64,000 nt of DNA from Orcinus orca (GCF_937001465.1 NC_064561.1:54072698-54136697), one strand, 5' to 3'. Positions 11,245-24,009 are shown, counted from the first letter of the stretch. Made by a program: numbers and translations. The notes: a model not told the origin generated them from the letters alone.

Positions 11245-13859
11245 TTTTTTTTTTTTTAACATCTTTATTGGAGTATAATTGCTTTACAATGGTGTGTTAG
11301 TTTCTACATTATAACAAAGTGAATCAACTATACATATACATATATCCCCATATCCCCTCCCTCTTGCATCTCCCTCCCACCCTCCCTATCCCTCCCCTCT
11401 AGGTGGTCACAAAGCACCAAGCTGATTTCCCTGTGCTATGCAGCTGCTTCCCACTAGCTATCTATTTTACATTTGGTAGTGTATATATGTCAATGCCACT
11501 CTCTCACTTCGTCCCAGCTTAGCCTTCCCACTCCCCGTGTCCTCAAGTCCATTCTCTACGTCTGTGTCTTTATTCCTGTGCTGCCTCTAGATTCTTCAGA
11601 ACCCTTTTTTTTCTTTTTTTTAGATTCCGTATATATGTGTTAGCATATGGTATTTGTTTTTCTCTTTCTGACTTACTTCACTCTGTATGCAGACTCTAGG
11701 TCCATTCACCTCACTACAAATAACTCAATTTCATTTCTTTTTATGGCTGAGTAATATTCCATTGTATATATGTGCCACATCTTCTTTAACCATTCATTTG
11801 TTGGTGGACACTTAGGTTGCTTCCATGTCCTGGATATTGTAGATAGAGCTGCAATGAACATTGTGGTACATGACTCTTTTTAAATTATGGTTTTCTCCGG
11901 GTATATGCCCAGTAGTGAGATTGCTAGGCCATATGGTAGTTCTATTTTTAGTTTTTTAAGGAATCTCCATACTGTTCTCCATCGTGGCTGTATCAATTTA
12001 CATTCCCATCAACAGTGCAAGAGGGTTCCCTTTTCTCCACACCCTCTTCAGCATTTATTGTTTGTAGATTTTTTGATGATGGCCATTCTGACTGGTGTGA
12101 GGTGATGCCTCATTGTAGTTTTGATTTGCATTTCTCTAATGATTAGTGATGTTGAGCAACCTTTCATGTGTTTGTCGGCAATCTGTATATCTTCTTTGGG
12201 GACATGTCTACTTAGGTCTTCTGCCCATTTTTGGATTGGGTTGTTTGTTTTTTTGATATTGAATGCATGAGCTGCTTGTAAATTCTGGAGATTAATCCTT
12301 TGTCAGTTGCTTCATTTGCAAATATTTTGTCCCATTCTGAGGGTTGTCTTTTCATCTTGTTTATGGTTTCCTTTGCTGTGCAAAAGCTTTTAAGTTTCAT
12401 TAGGTCCCATTTGCTTATTTTTGTTTTTATTTCCATTACTCTAGAAGGTGGGTCTAAAAGGATCTTGCTATGAGTTATGCCATAGAGTGTTCTGGCTATG
12501 TTTTACTCTAAGAGTTTCATACTGTCTGGCCTTACACTTAGGTCTTTAATCCATTTTGAGTTTATTTTTGTGTATGGTGTGTTCTAATTTCATTCTTTTA
12601 CATGTAGCTATCCAGTTTTCCCAGCACCACTTATTGAAGAGGCTGTGATTTCTCCATTGTATATTCTTGCCTCCTTTATTAAAAATAAGGTGACCATAGG
12701 TGCGTGGGTTTATCTCTGGGCTTTCTATCCTGTTCTATTGATCTATATTTCTGCTTTTGTGCCAGGACCATACTATCTTGATTACTGTAGCTTTGTAGTA
12801 TAGTCTGAAGTCAGGCAGCCTGATTCCTCCAGCTCTGTTTTTCTTTCTCAAGATTGCTTTGGCTATTCGGGGTCTTTTATGTTTCCATACAAATTGTGAA
12901 ATTTTTGTTCTAGTTCTGTGAAAAATGTCATTGGTAGTTTGAAAGGGATTGCATGGAATCTGTAGATTGCTTTGGGTAATAGAGTCATTTTCACAAGGTT
13001 GATCCAAGAACATGGTATATCTCTCCATCTCTTTTATCATCCTTAATTTCTTTCATCACTGTCATAGTTTTCTGTATACAGGTCTTTTGTCTCCTTAAGT
13101 GGGTTTATTCCTAGGTATTTTATTCTTTTTGTTGCAATGGTAAATGGGAGTGTTTCCTTAATTTCTCTTTCATCAGATTTTTCATCATTAATGTATAGGA
13201 ATGCAAGAGATTTCTGTGCATTAATTTTGTGTCCTGCTACTTTACCAAATTCACTGATTAGCTCTAGTAGTTTTCTGGTGGCATGTTGAGGATTCTCTAT
13301 ATATAGTATCATGTAATCTGCAAACACTGACAGCTTTACTTCTTCTTTTCTGATTTGGATTCCTTTTGTTTCTTTTTCTTCTCAGACTGCTGTGGCTAAA
13401 ACTTCCAAAACTATGTTGAATAATAGTGGTGAGAGTAGACAACCTTGTCTTGTTCCTGATCTTAGAGGAAATAGTTTCAGTTTCTCACCATTGAGAACGA
13501 TGTTGGCTGTGGGTGTGTCATATATGGCCTTTATTATGTTGAGGTAAGGTCCCTCTATGCCTACTCTCTGGAGGGTTTTTATTGTAAATGGGTGTTGAAT
13601 TTTGTCAAAAGCTTTCTCTGCATCTATTGAGATGATCATATGGTTTTTCTCCTTCAATTTGTTAACAGGTGTATCACATTGATTGATTTGCATATATTGA
13701 AGAATCCTTGCATTCCTGAAATAAACCCCACTTGATCATGGTGTATGATCCTTTTATTAATGTGTTGTTGGATTCTGTTTGCTAGTATTTTGTTGAGGAT
13801 TTTTGCATCTATGTTCATCAGTAATACTGGCCTGTAGTTTTCTTTCTTTGTGACATCTT
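11245..13859 (-). mobile_element. 5'-truncated L1, 2.6 kb, with TSD
   Basis: The tail is the T tract at 11245-11258, followed on plus by the reverse complement of the L1 3' UTR and of the last half of ORF2. An exact 9-bp duplication, tgacaaagt, lies at 11236-11244 and 13860-13868. The insertion broke a MIR, the rest of which continues at 13868. The ORF2 reading frame is interrupted, so the copy is dead. Confidence 0.95.
12212..13693 (-). pseudogene. Broken L1 ORF2p (RT domain onward)
   Basis: Successive minus-strand frames cover the reverse transcriptase and the region after it. 13382-13693 has 'HMIISIDAEKAFDKIQHPF' and 'GTRQGCLLSPLLFNIVLEVL'. 13043-13327 continues with 'MFADYMILYIENP', where the catalytic FADD motif reads FADY, so one of the two active-site aspartates is lost. 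12735-13040 gives the 'QFVWKHKRPRIAKAILRKKN' part, and 12212-12436 gives the 'KWDLMKLKSFCTAKETINKM' part. Frameshifts separate the pieces. The endonuclease domain is missing by 5' truncation. Confidence 0.93.
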
Positions 13860-13867
13860 TGACAAAG

Positions 13868-14010
13868 TACTTTACTTTATCCAGGCCTCAGTTTCCTTAT
13901 CTATTAGATAAGGATCATAATCATTGTCTTAAATTAATTGGGCGAGTCAAGTAAGATAAAGTATTTTAAACTGCTTTTCAAGCTCTAAGAACTAGATAAA
14001 TAATTACTCT
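13868..14010 (+). repeat. MIR 3' part, split by L1
   Basis: 'caggcctcagtttccttatc' followed by 'aaggatcataatcattgtc' matches the MIR core and right part. Its left portion was displaced by the L1 insertion ending at 13859. Confidence 0.75.
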
Positions 14011-17000
14011 ACTAGGTAGTTTTAATGCTATTTCATTCTCCTGTCAGGTTTGTTGCCACCTCCTTCTACTTCTTCACATTCCTTCAGTGCACTTAACACA
14101 TAACTGAAGAGATAATAGGTATTCAATTAACCCTTCATGGTTGCCTAATACCTAGGTACAATTGAACTTTCTTTCCAATTTCCCCTTAAAAATTCCATAG
14201 CTCCTTGTTCACTTTTTCTCTTCTAGCCACCCCTGCCTAGCCACTGCTAAAATGAAAAAAAAAAACAACAAAAAAACTAGTCTCCTTTCCTAAAGAAGGC
14301 ATTTTGAATTCCATTCCAGCATCCAATGGGTGGTTCCTTCTATCTGTAACAAGCCCTTAGCAAACAAAAAGCTAAGACGGTATGATGCCCTCAACTTGCT
14401 CACCAGGCAAAGAACGTGTTCCTTTAAATGGTCAGCACTTAGCATAGTGTTCATGTTCAATGGGAAATAAAAATGGGATATGAGAAGTTAGAAGGAAAAA
14501 AATCATCCTGCTTATAGTGATCTCCATTTTTAATGCTCCAGTGGGTCAACCCAAGAAAGCAGTTTCTTCAGTTACTCGTCCAATGTGAGTGACAGCAGCA
14601 CAGGGGCTAGAGAGAGAGATGTGGATTGGGCCATCTGCTGTGGGGGCTGAAATGGTGGAGATGGTGGTGAAGATGGGATGGTTGAGTGTGATTGAGCATA
14701 TTGCAGATAATATCTCGCTCAGAGAGAACCATTTAAAGTGAAAAATGTAAAAGATCAAGTCTATCCTTGAAAAATACCTCAGCAAGGTGCCACACTGGGT
14801 ATGAAAGTATTGTCTCTTAATAAGGCTTATGTAATAAGCCTCTTAATAAGTAGTAGCTTACGTAATATCCAGAATTCCTCAACTGAGCATCAAATGCTTT
14901 GCTTGGCTTGCAGTTATGGGTCATGTTGTTTTAAAAATATGCAATTTTCAACTCCATATTCTCCATAAGATGCTCACATTGGGAGCACAGGGGCACCTAA
15001 ACTAATTGAACAAAAGCAGATTCCAGTCTGTCTCTCATCACTCGTTCCTCACAGAGGTTAAAATGACAGACAGAACTCCTCTCCCTCACTCCTCTCGTTC
15101 TCTTTCCACAAAGACGAAATCCATCTAAGTTAAATAAGAATATGATGACACTGCGCTATCCTTAAAAGGTTCTAATTTCCCCTTTCAACTTTCCATGTTC
15201 ATTTCTTCTTTGATTTTCCTAAATTCTCATAGAAAACTCTGGACACATCTGCAGACAGCGTTTTCACAAATAGGATACATCTAAAATTGATACAAAAGAA
15301 GGTCATAATAAGTCTTTTCTCAGTTACATTATTGAGATACTCTGAGGCTTAGGAAAAAGCCAGTAATTGGGAAGGTTTAAGAGTACATTGAGTGAATTCA
15401 TTGCTGTCAGATACAATTCATCATTTCACTGATGGAGCCAGCAGCAGCCCTTCCAAGAGCAAGAAATAGCCATAAATCTAAACAGGAAAATATCCGAGTT
15501 TCGCTACCGTGTCACATAAAATTTCTCAGAGCTGGAGGTATTTTTCAAAACTAAGTTAGAGCCACGGCTGTGAATAAAATTGGGCTTCTTCAAGAATGAG
15601 TAACAGAGACAACATTTTATAAGACTCCAAATTTGACCTTTCCTGGAAATTCTAATATCCAGCAAGAACTTGTCTTTGAGCTCATAAACATATAATTCAT
15701 TTGATTTTCTTCCAGATTTCCACTAAGCTAAGATTGCCATTGTTGGTAAAGAAGTGGAACATTGTGAACTGGAGAGAAACAGTGGTTCCCTTTGAACAGA
15801 GGGCATGACCGGAGGCCAGTGAGCTGGACTGTCCTCACAAGTATGTTTGATTTCTCCCACGCAGTAGTGTCTAAACAGAGTTTATAAAACGTTTGAAGTA
15901 ATTGCTGGTCTAAAAAAATGGAGCTCACATTGAAAAAAATCTAGAATTCCAGTTTCTCTTTGAAGAAATGGAATGACCTGGCAATAATGGATTGACATCA
16001 CTTCTACACAACAATCAGCTAGGGCTGAATGGAGACTGCTCCTTTAGACAGAGCAAGCAATCTCCAGATTGCCACAGTCTCCACCATGCCTTGATGTTTC
16101 CCACACACTGAGGCCAAGTGTCAGCTGTTGTTTTATCTAATAGCATAGTTAAAAGGAAATCAGAAGTTTTGTACCTAAGTGTCTACCAAAGGTCTGGGAG
16201 GAAGAAAGACAGAGTGATCCCTGATTTACACATCTGGGTTGCCTGGTTGGCCCCTGTGAACATTTGAGTTTGAAACTGCTGCCTTAAAAATACACCTCCT
16301 TCAAGAAGCCTGCCTTATTTAACTGAGCTGGTTATATCATTTAAAATGCTTTCTACCAGAATTTTCCTTTAGACACCAATACAACTGAGGTTTTACATAC
16401 AACATAAAATGATCTTTGCACAAGTCATCCAATGATATATATTTTAAAAGAAAAACATGTCCACTGTCTTGGGTTAGCACATGGGCTTTCTCACTAAACC
16501 ACCACCCCAATGATTTACCACAAATGTTGGCATTCTTCTCAGAGCTCTTCCCACCTCTCATTTAAGAACTTGGGGAAAGGAAACAGAGTTACAGCCTCTA
16601 ACATGCAACACTCTGAGTGAGTACAAGTTTGCCTGCAATAAAGTAATCATGTAATTGTTACAATAAAATATAATTTACGTCACCAACCCATCAGAAAAAG
16701 TAATTTTTTCCTCATTGAAAAGATCTGAGTTTTCAAAAGATTACAGGTGATTACTGCAATATTTCTGAGGCAAGAGACAAAAAAATGACGGAATGAACAT
16801 AGCTTTGAGCACAGCCACGGAGCTAAAATGATCTGACTGTTGTGAGGACATTGTTCAGAATATTAGATGACTCTAAAGCACCAATAGACTTTCCATATTT
16901 AATATGAGTCTTTGGACCAAATTAAATTTAAAACAGTATAAGGTCACACAGTCAATATGCCTACTTTTTTTACATTTATTTTAATCTCAACTCCCAGCAC

Positions 17001-17120
17001 TGTCACTAGATCCTTGCTTTCTCTGCATCTCCATAAATAAACTGTGTTGACTCTTGAAGCTGTGTTCGCTCTCTTCGCTTAATTACCTTCTAAGATAACG
17101 AAGTCACTTCTATTTCCATA
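14011..17120. other. Three kb of unique sequence
   Basis: This is the longest tract in the window in which I recognise no mobile element. Open frames are short (up to 79 codons) with no familiar protein. There is no CpG-dense region and no obvious RNA gene. It could hold conserved noncoding elements, which cannot be judged from one sequence. Confidence 0.4.
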
Positions 17121-17129
17121 AAGTAGTCT

Positions 17130-17790
17130 GTATGGACACCTCACTTTTTCCTCTCCCTGCTCTGCTCATCTTCGTAATCCTCCCCAGGGAGAGTGGAAAA
17201 ATTCCTCCCTTCCCCCCTTTCCTTTTCCAGTTATTTCTCTCTCGCTCTTGTTCTCACTCTCTAGCTAGAGAGCACTTAATACTTTCCAGCCTTCCAAATC
17301 CCTTACCATCACTGACCGTGCACCTGATTTTCCTTTCCCTGTCTCATTCATCATACCCTAGCCACAATGACATCTTTCTGCTTCTGGAGCAGAGAACTTT
17401 CTCTGACCTCAGGGTCTTTGCACTGGATATTTCCTCTACCTGAATGCCCGGTTCTCAGGTGCTGTCTTAGGCTCTACCCACTTCACACCTGCCCTCCTCA
17501 GAGAGGGTGTTCTGACTCTGACTATGTTCCTTGTCCCCTCCATTAAGTCACTTATCATCTCTCTTTGCCCGGTTCCTTCACTGTGCTGTCATACTAGAGC
17601 TGTCTTGCTCTTTTTCTTTCTTTCTTTTTTTTTTTTTTAACTTATTTCTTGTCCGTCTTCCTCGAATTAGAATGCAAGCTTGGCGAGGTCAGGAATCAAT
17701 CATGTCTGCCTTGTTCTCTGCTGATACCCAGTTCCCAGCACAGCATCTAGCTCTTCAGGTGCTCTGTAAATGTCTGCAGACCAGTGTGAA
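17130..17790 (+). repeat. L2 LINE 3' end
   Basis: The phrases 'cagggtctttgcactggata', 'tacctgaatgcccggttctc' and later 'gaatgcaagcttggcgaggt' and 'tgatacccagttcccagcac' appear in the order of the L2 3' end. The 131-codon frame at 17531-17926 crosses it and is a chance frame. Confidence 0.65.
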
Positions 17791-17939
17791 AAAAGAGAGG
17801 TCAATCTACCTTATGAACATGAGCCACGTGAGTAGACCTTCCAGTTACACAGGTGAAAACCAAGTACCAGACCTCTTTTGGGGGAGGACACCCAATTATT
17901 ATGGTTATAATTTTGGGTGGCAGTAGGGGTCCAAGGCCA

Positions 17940-18108
17940 TGGCTTTCAAACGTTTTATATGCATAATGAACACTCAAGGCTTTAAATGCAAACCTCATCA
18001 TCTTCCTCCAGAGTTTCTGTTCTGGTGTAAGGCCAAAGACTCAGATAAGAACCTGAGGGTTCTGATACATTGTTCACGGAGCATGTTCTGAAAAATACTA
18101 TTCTAGAG
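17940..18108 (+). repeat. Old DNA-transposon-like fragment (MER5-like)
   Basis: 'ggctttcaaacgttttatat' at the left and 'ctgaaaaatactattctaga' at the right resemble the ends of non-autonomous hAT elements. This is a weak assignment. Confidence 0.4.
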
Positions 18109-18109
18109 C

Positions 18110-19285
18110 TGAGATTAATGTGTAGAGTCAATTATTTCTGTTCCCAGGAAGTTATCTGCACACAAAAAACTTACGAAGGAACCAAGGGGATTTTTTTTGG
18201 AGGAAGGGCAGTAAGAAACCTTCCCTTTAAGATTTAATGTTATTAGAAGTTGTCTGATGGAGAATGGGTTGGTAATGACTGAGGCCAATAGATTACCAGA
18301 GACTTCCTACAGGCCCAGAGAAGAACCCCTGTGAGAAGATGGGGTTGCAGGCTGGGGCACACACAAATGGACTACTTTAGGTGATAGGGGCTACTTTAGG
18401 TGATACCTTTCCTGACCCAGCCTCCCTGGCAGATCTCAACTGAAAGAGCCTTCCTAAGAGGCCCATTTCGAAGGTCTAGAGCAGGGGTTTTGTTTGTTGC
18501 TCATTTCAAGTGTGTGGAAAAATTCATTGAATGCAAAGTAAAATCTTTCTTCAAAACCTAGGGAGGGAGGGGATGAAGGGGGTGACCCTAGGGCTCTACA
18601 TCCTCTTGTGTGATGTATCTTTCTCGTTCAAGGCACGATGATTCTCAGAGTGATCATCTGAGGAAGACTTAGGGTAAGAAATCTCAGGACCAGGCTCCTC
18701 ATTCATCTGAGCATGAGTCAGAGTCAGTATAATTTGAGCATTAAGAGAAATATGACCTTATTTTGTTGTCATAGGTAGGTGAGGTCTAGGGACATAGGTA
18801 ACACTTAGAAAGATCCTAAGTGCATGTGATCAAACTTGCCCATTTAGGAGACAGGAAAATTGAGAAACAGAAAGAGGATGAGAACTGACCAGCATTACAT
18901 GATTGCAAATCCAAAATTTACTTATTCACTTAAGCTTTTAAATATTTTTGAGCATCTACCATAGAGCTAGTTCTTGTAGATAAACACATGAATGCAATTC
19001 ACTAAACATTTACAAATTTCCTATTCTGAACTTTGCATGGTGATGGTCATGCGGGATACGAAAACAAATCAGACACAGACTTTTTCTTGAGATGCTCACT
19101 GTCTAGTGGAGGAGAGGAAGATTTATAAAGAAAAGATCATTGTGCAATGTGATAAATACCACTCTTCATGAATGTATATAGTGGAATCACATCTAAAATG
19201 TAAAAAGCCATTCTTTTATCTTATTCATGACAAAAAACAAATCTAATAACATTGCATTACATTTAATTAAAGAGGTTTATTATTA
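18110..19285. other. Mostly unique; possible ancient repeat at right
   Basis: The stretch 18955-19150 ('gagcatctaccatagagct', 'gatgctcactgtctagtgga') loosely follows the same ancient repeat seen at 43020. The rest is unassigned. Confidence 0.4.
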
Positions 19286-19324
19286 AAACTGAACAGATTC
19301 AATGCAATCCCTATCAAACTACCA

Positions 19325-20687
19325 ATGGCATTTTTCACAGAACTAGAAGAAAAAAATTCACAATTTGTATGGAAACACAGAAGACCCCAAATAGTCAAAG
19401 CAATCTTGAGAAAGAAAAACAGACCTGGAAGAATCAGGATCCTGGACTTCAGACTATACTACAAAGCTACAGTAATCAAGACAGCATGGTACTGGCACAA
19501 AAACAGAAATATAGATCAATGGAACAGGATAGAAAGCCCAGAGATAAACCCATGCGCATATGGTCACCTTATCTTTGATAAAGGAGGCAGGAATACACAA
19601 TGGAGAAAAGACAGCCTCTTCAATAAGTGGTGCTGGGAAAACTGGACAGCTACATGGAAAAGAATGAAATTAGAACACTCCCTAACACCATACACAAAAA
19701 TAAACTCAAAATGGATTAAAGACCTAAGTGTAAGGCCAGACACTATAAAACTCTTAGAGAAAAACACAGGAAGAACACTATAAAACTCTTAGAGAAAAAC
19801 ACAGGAAGAACACTCTTTGACATAAATCACAACAAGATCTTTTTTGATTCACCTCCTAGAGTAATGGAAATAAAAACAAAAATAAGTAAACGGGACCTAA
19901 TGAAACTTAAAAGCTTTTGCACAGCAAAGGAAACCATAAACAAGATAAAAAGACAACCCTCAGAATGGGACAAAATATTTGCAAATGAAGCAAATGACAA
20001 AGGATTAACCTCCAAAATTTGCAAGCAGCTCATGCCGCTCAATATCAAAAAAACAAACAACCCAATCCAAAAATGGGCAGAACACCTAAATAGACATTTC
20101 TCCAAAGAAGATATATAGATTGCCAACAAACACATGAAAGGTTGCTCAACATCACTAATCATTAGAGAAATGCAAATCAAAACTACAATGAGGTATCATC
20201 TCACACCAGTCAGAATGGCCATCATCAAAATGGTCATTCTACAAACAATAAATGCTGGAGAGGGTGTGGAGAAAAGGGAACCCTCTTGCACTTTTGGTAG
20301 GAATGAAAAGTGATACAGCCACTATGGAGAACAGTATGCAGGTTACTTAAAAAACTAAAAATAAAGCTACCATACGATCCAGCAATGCCACTACTGGGCA
20401 TATACCCTGAGAAAACCATAATTCAAAAAGAGTCACGTACCACAATGTTCATTGCAGCACTATTTACAATAGCCAGGATATGGAAGCAATCTAAGTGTCC
20501 ATCGACAGATGAATGGATAAAGAAGACGTTGCACATATATACAATGGAATATTACTCAGCCATAAAAAGAAAAGAAACTGAGTTATTTGTAGTTAGGTGG
20601 ATGGACCTAGAGTCTGTCATACAGAGTGAAGTAAGTCAGAAAGAGAAAAACAAATACAGTATGCTAACACATATATATGGAATCTAA
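19325..20687 (+). pseudogene. Broken L1 ORF2p C-terminal half
   Basis: The remnant is read in three frames. 19325-19783 (152 codons) has 'QFVWKHRRPQIVKAILRKKN' and 'LYYKATVIKTAWYWHKNRNI', then runs into the duplicated segment. 19864-20118 (84 codons) has 'KRDLMKLKSFCTAKETINKI'. 20310-20687 (125 codons) ends with the ORF2p terminus ('TMEYYSAIKRKETELFV', 'VIQSEVSQKEKNKY'). The reverse-transcriptase core and the endonuclease are missing, so it is not functional. Confidence 0.93.
19740..19809 (+). repeat. 35-bp tandem duplication inside L1
   Basis: Units 19740-19774 and 19775-19809 are identical and begin acactataaaactcttagag. Thirty-five is not a multiple of three, so the duplication shifts the ORF2 frame. 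That explains why the open frame starting at 19325 stops at 19783. Confidence 0.95.
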
Positions 20688-21089
20688 ATTTTAAAAAAAT
20701 GGTTCTGATGAACCTAGGGGCAGGACAAGAATAAAGATGCAGATGTATAGAATGGACTTGAAAACATGGGGATGGGGAAGGGTAAGCTGGGACAAAGTGA
20801 GAGAGTGGCGTGGACATATATACACTACCAAATGTAAAATCGATAGCTAGTGGGAAGCAGCCGCATAGCACAGGGAGATCAGCTCGGTGCTTTGTGACCA
20901 CCTAGAGGGGGGGGATAGGGAGGGTGAGAGGGAGGCTCAAGAAAGAGGGGATATGGGGATATATGTATACGTATAGCTGATTCACTTTGTTACACAGCAG
21001 AAACTAACAAACCATTGTAAAGCAATTATATTGCAATGAAGATGTTTAAAAAAAAGAAGAAGAAGAAGACATATTCAAATCAGCAGCAC

Positions 21090-21345
21090 AGAGAATGGTT
21101 GAGAGCCTAAAATCTAGAGCCGGACAGTCTAGGTTTAAATCTTGTCTTTGTCATTTAATAACTGTGTGACCCTTGGATAAGTTACAATACCTTTCTGTGC
21201 CTCGATTTTTTCAGTCTATAAAGTAGGAATAACAATAGTACCAACCTCATAGGGTGCTTGTGAAAAGTCAGTGAGAGTGTGTATATATCTATAGATATAA
21301 ATAGCTATTTATCTATCTTAGTGCCTGGCACACAGTAAGAGCTAT
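21090..21345 (+). repeat. MIR SINE, near full length
   Basis: The left 'gcctaaaatctagagccgga', the core 'aactgtgtgacccttggata' and the right 'gtgcctggcacacagtaaga' are all present in order. Confidence 0.85.
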
Positions 21346-22640
21346 AGAGTATGGGCTGTAATCATTAATATCAGTAGTAGTATTGGTAGAAACAGAGCAT
21401 CCCAACTACCAGCCGCTCTCTCAAAAGACTTTGCTGTTAATTTCAGGACATCCCCTGTTAGCAAATGAAGAGATGACTCAGCACAACCCAGTCTCACTGC
21501 TGGCACATCAGCATGTGACAGGTCACTAAACCCTGCTCTGCACACGAATGACAAGGTTCTTAAAAAATAAAAATCGGTCTTCCTGAAGCAGTCTACTCCT
21601 AATTACTCCATAAGATCCCCTGGGGATTATGGCCTGAGACATCGGCAGGCAAAGAACCTCATTTTCCAAGTGCAGCGCTGGGTGCTGTCCATCCTGGGTC
21701 TGCCTGGCTGCCATAGGTTCCTGCCTTGTCTCCCCACCCCGGGCTTGCTCTGTTGCCACGTGGGGGAAACCAGTATGACCCCAACATTATCACCCTAAAA
21801 AATCGCATTGCAGATTACGTTAAAACATTCAGGGGTTCCGGATGACCTGTAAGACAAAACCTAAACTCTAGAAGAGTCCCTTAGGTCCAACTCTATCTGG
21901 CACGTTGCAAATTTGGGGAATGAATAAATAAATGAATCACCCAGTCTGGTCCAATCTTTTACTTGACAGATGACCAAATATGAGGCCAATGGAAGCAAGT
22001 AATTTCTCTAAATTTTAAATGGGAATAAAAGGTAACTTTTAACGAAACAAAGTATGATTTTATTTGAACTGGAAACTATTTTAAAAGACTAAAAGACTGG
22101 AACTCCAATGCAGAAATTTCAGGCATCCTGTGGATAAAAAGGGAGATATTTTGGAGTGGGTTAAGAAAGAAGGGGAACTTCAGATTGCCTCTCAAACTAT
22201 GCTTCATAGACAATATTCTGCCTGCTTGTAAAGTGGGCTCCAACCAGGGGAAGGCAAGGTTGTCCTTACCCCCAATTTGTCAGTAATTTCACACCTCCAC
22301 CCAGGCACTTGGTGACCTCTGCTGGCTTCCCCTGGGTAATACACAATTGGTGTAGGTGGTTCTTGAGCCCTCCTGGGAGAATCTTTTTGACCCAGTTATA
22401 TGCCTTTGGGTACCCATTGCTCAGATCTGGCTTTTTCTAACTACCATGCCCCAGTAAAAGGAAGCAGGGCTCCACAGAGGAACGGTTCATTCTAGGACTG
22501 GGCTGCGAAAAAACAAAAAGAGCCTGGAGCATCTCGCAAGGCTTTAAAATAAAGATGTGTTCAAAAAACAAAAGGTTGGGCGCATGCCAAGGGGACACAG
22601 GATTGAACCTGAAAAAGTAGCCAAAACTGGAGTAATTATA
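21346..22640. other. Unique sequence, nothing recognised
   Basis: I recognise no gene or repeat. The 77-codon minus frame near 21526-21759 has no recognisable features. Confidence 0.4.
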
Positions 22641-23130
22641 GGCAAAAACAAGCAATGTGGTATTGGATTATAAACCAAAGTATAAAATAAATATGCCTGA
22701 ATCCATCCTGATTTATACTGATATATAGAAATGACTGATTGAATGAATGCGTGAATGAATAAATAATGAATAGGTTTTTTTAAAGTGAGAAGGGACAAAA
22801 CTTGCTCTAGGAGGTAGAGCTTAACGTCCCACTTCTTTGAATGTGGGCTGAACTTAGTAACTGGGATTCAAAGAAAAGAGTATAGAAAGGGGGAAAATAG
22901 TAACTGTACCGTAGAGAAACCTGGTAGACACTACCTTAACCAAATGATCAAAGTTAACATTATTACACAGAAGCTAAGTTAATGTCATGTGCCCCCTGAT
23001 GTGATCTGATGAGAAGGGCACTTCGTCTCTGTGGCATTCTCCCCCCAAAAGCCATAACTCAAGTCTAGTCGTAAGGAAAAGATCAAACACACATTGAGGG
23101 CCATTTTACAAAGTGTAAAACTGAGGTCAG
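22640..23130 (+). repeat. Old interspersed repeat, probably L1M 3' end
   Basis: 'cacttctttgaatgtgggct', 'accttaaccaaatgatcaaa' and 'ccctgatgtgatctgatgag' are phrases I know from a common mammalian medium-age repeat. The exact family is uncertain and no coding survives. Confidence 0.45.
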
Positions 23131-23337
23131 CTGTAAACTTACTCCAGTGAATAAGCCTTCCCAGTCCATCAGCCACATGCTGGGAACCAGGAAGTTCCTC
23201 TGTTATTAGGTGGGCTCACCCCACAATCCTTCCACTAGATAAATAACGTATCGGTATGCTTTTGTGCTAAGAGACAATGACAAACGGAAATACACACATA
23301 TAACTTCCTCTAGTCTGGGCTCAAATCGTAGGTTCAC

Positions 23338-23530
23338 CAGATAAACTATAGGACACCTGGTGAAACCTGAATTTTTAGATAAACAGTGACATGCAACATG
23401 CAATATCTGGGACATGCAATATTTGGGACATTCAATTTGGGGACATACACTAAAAATTATTTATTGTTTATCTAAAATTCTAATTTAACTGGGCTTCTGG
23501 TATTTTTATTTGTTAAATCTGGCAACTCTA
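23338..23530. repeat. Palindromic MITE-type DNA element
   Basis: The two halves are imperfect inverted copies. The left has 'caccagataaactataggac' and 'tttttagataaacagtgac', and the right has 'tgtttatctaaaattctaat' and 'tatttttatttgttaaatct'. The centre holds about three short copies of a gcaatat(c/t)tgggacat unit. The right half of a second copy lies at 54139-54236. The structure is that of a non-autonomous DNA transposon; I do not name the family. Confidence 0.65.
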
Positions 23531-23534
23531 CTCA

Positions 23535-23772
23535 AATATCTTATCAGTGAAGCCTACCTTGATTTTTGCCTTTAAAATTGCAACCTACAGACCCTGTTCC
23601 CCTTTATTTCCTTGATACACAACCTAACATGTTATATCGTTTATCTATTTATCGTCTGTCTTTATATGCTGTAACGTAAGCTTCCTGAGGGAAGAGATCA
23701 ATCATTCACTGATGCCAAGTACACTGCTGGCACATAGGAGGTGCTCAATAAACACCTGTCAAATAAATGAAT
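23535..23772 (+). repeat. L2 LINE 3' end
   Basis: 'cagtgaagcctaccttgatt' followed by 'gtaagcttcctgagggaaga' and the terminal 'ggtgctcaataaacacctgt' match the 3' end of L2 in order. Confidence 0.75.
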
Positions 23773-23784
23773 AGCTTAAGGGAG

Positions 23785-24005
23785 TAAGATTTATTGAGCC
23801 TCTACATCATATCAGGCATTCTAGTAGGTACTTGGGATACTCACAATAACCTTGTGCAGGAAATGTTCTCTGTTTTTCACAGTCAAGGCTCAGAGAGGTT
23901 TGGTAATGTGGGAAAGTCACACAGCCAGTAAGCTGCAGTTCTGGGATATGTATCCGGGTCTGCCAAACAAAGCTGAGCCATTCTCCTTTTGCTATGCCAG
24001 GGATC
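23785..24005 (+). repeat. Ancient interspersed repeat (family not named)
   Basis: 'gatttattgagcctctacat', 'caaggctcagagaggtttgg' and 'aagtcacacagccagtaagc' follow the order of a very common ancient mammalian repeat. Similar copies lie at 42165, 50428, 54640 and 61750. Confidence 0.65.
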
Positions 24006-24009
24006 AGGC

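Larger units (their letters stand above)
19288..21066 (+). mobile_element. 5'-truncated L1, 1.8 kb
   Basis: The element starts within ORF2 near 'gaacagattcaatgcaatcc' and runs to the 3' UTR ('gcaattatattgcaatgaag') and an A/AAG-rich tail ending about 21068. ORF2 is interrupted by a 35-bp tandem duplication at 19740-19809 and by further changes. I could not define a convincing target-site duplication. Confidence 0.92.

Noticed and set aside
17531..17926. 131-codon plus-strand frame with a Phe-rich hydrophobic start
   Set aside because: It reads through a T-rich tract and L2 sequence, so the hydrophobic segment is a by-product of poly-T.
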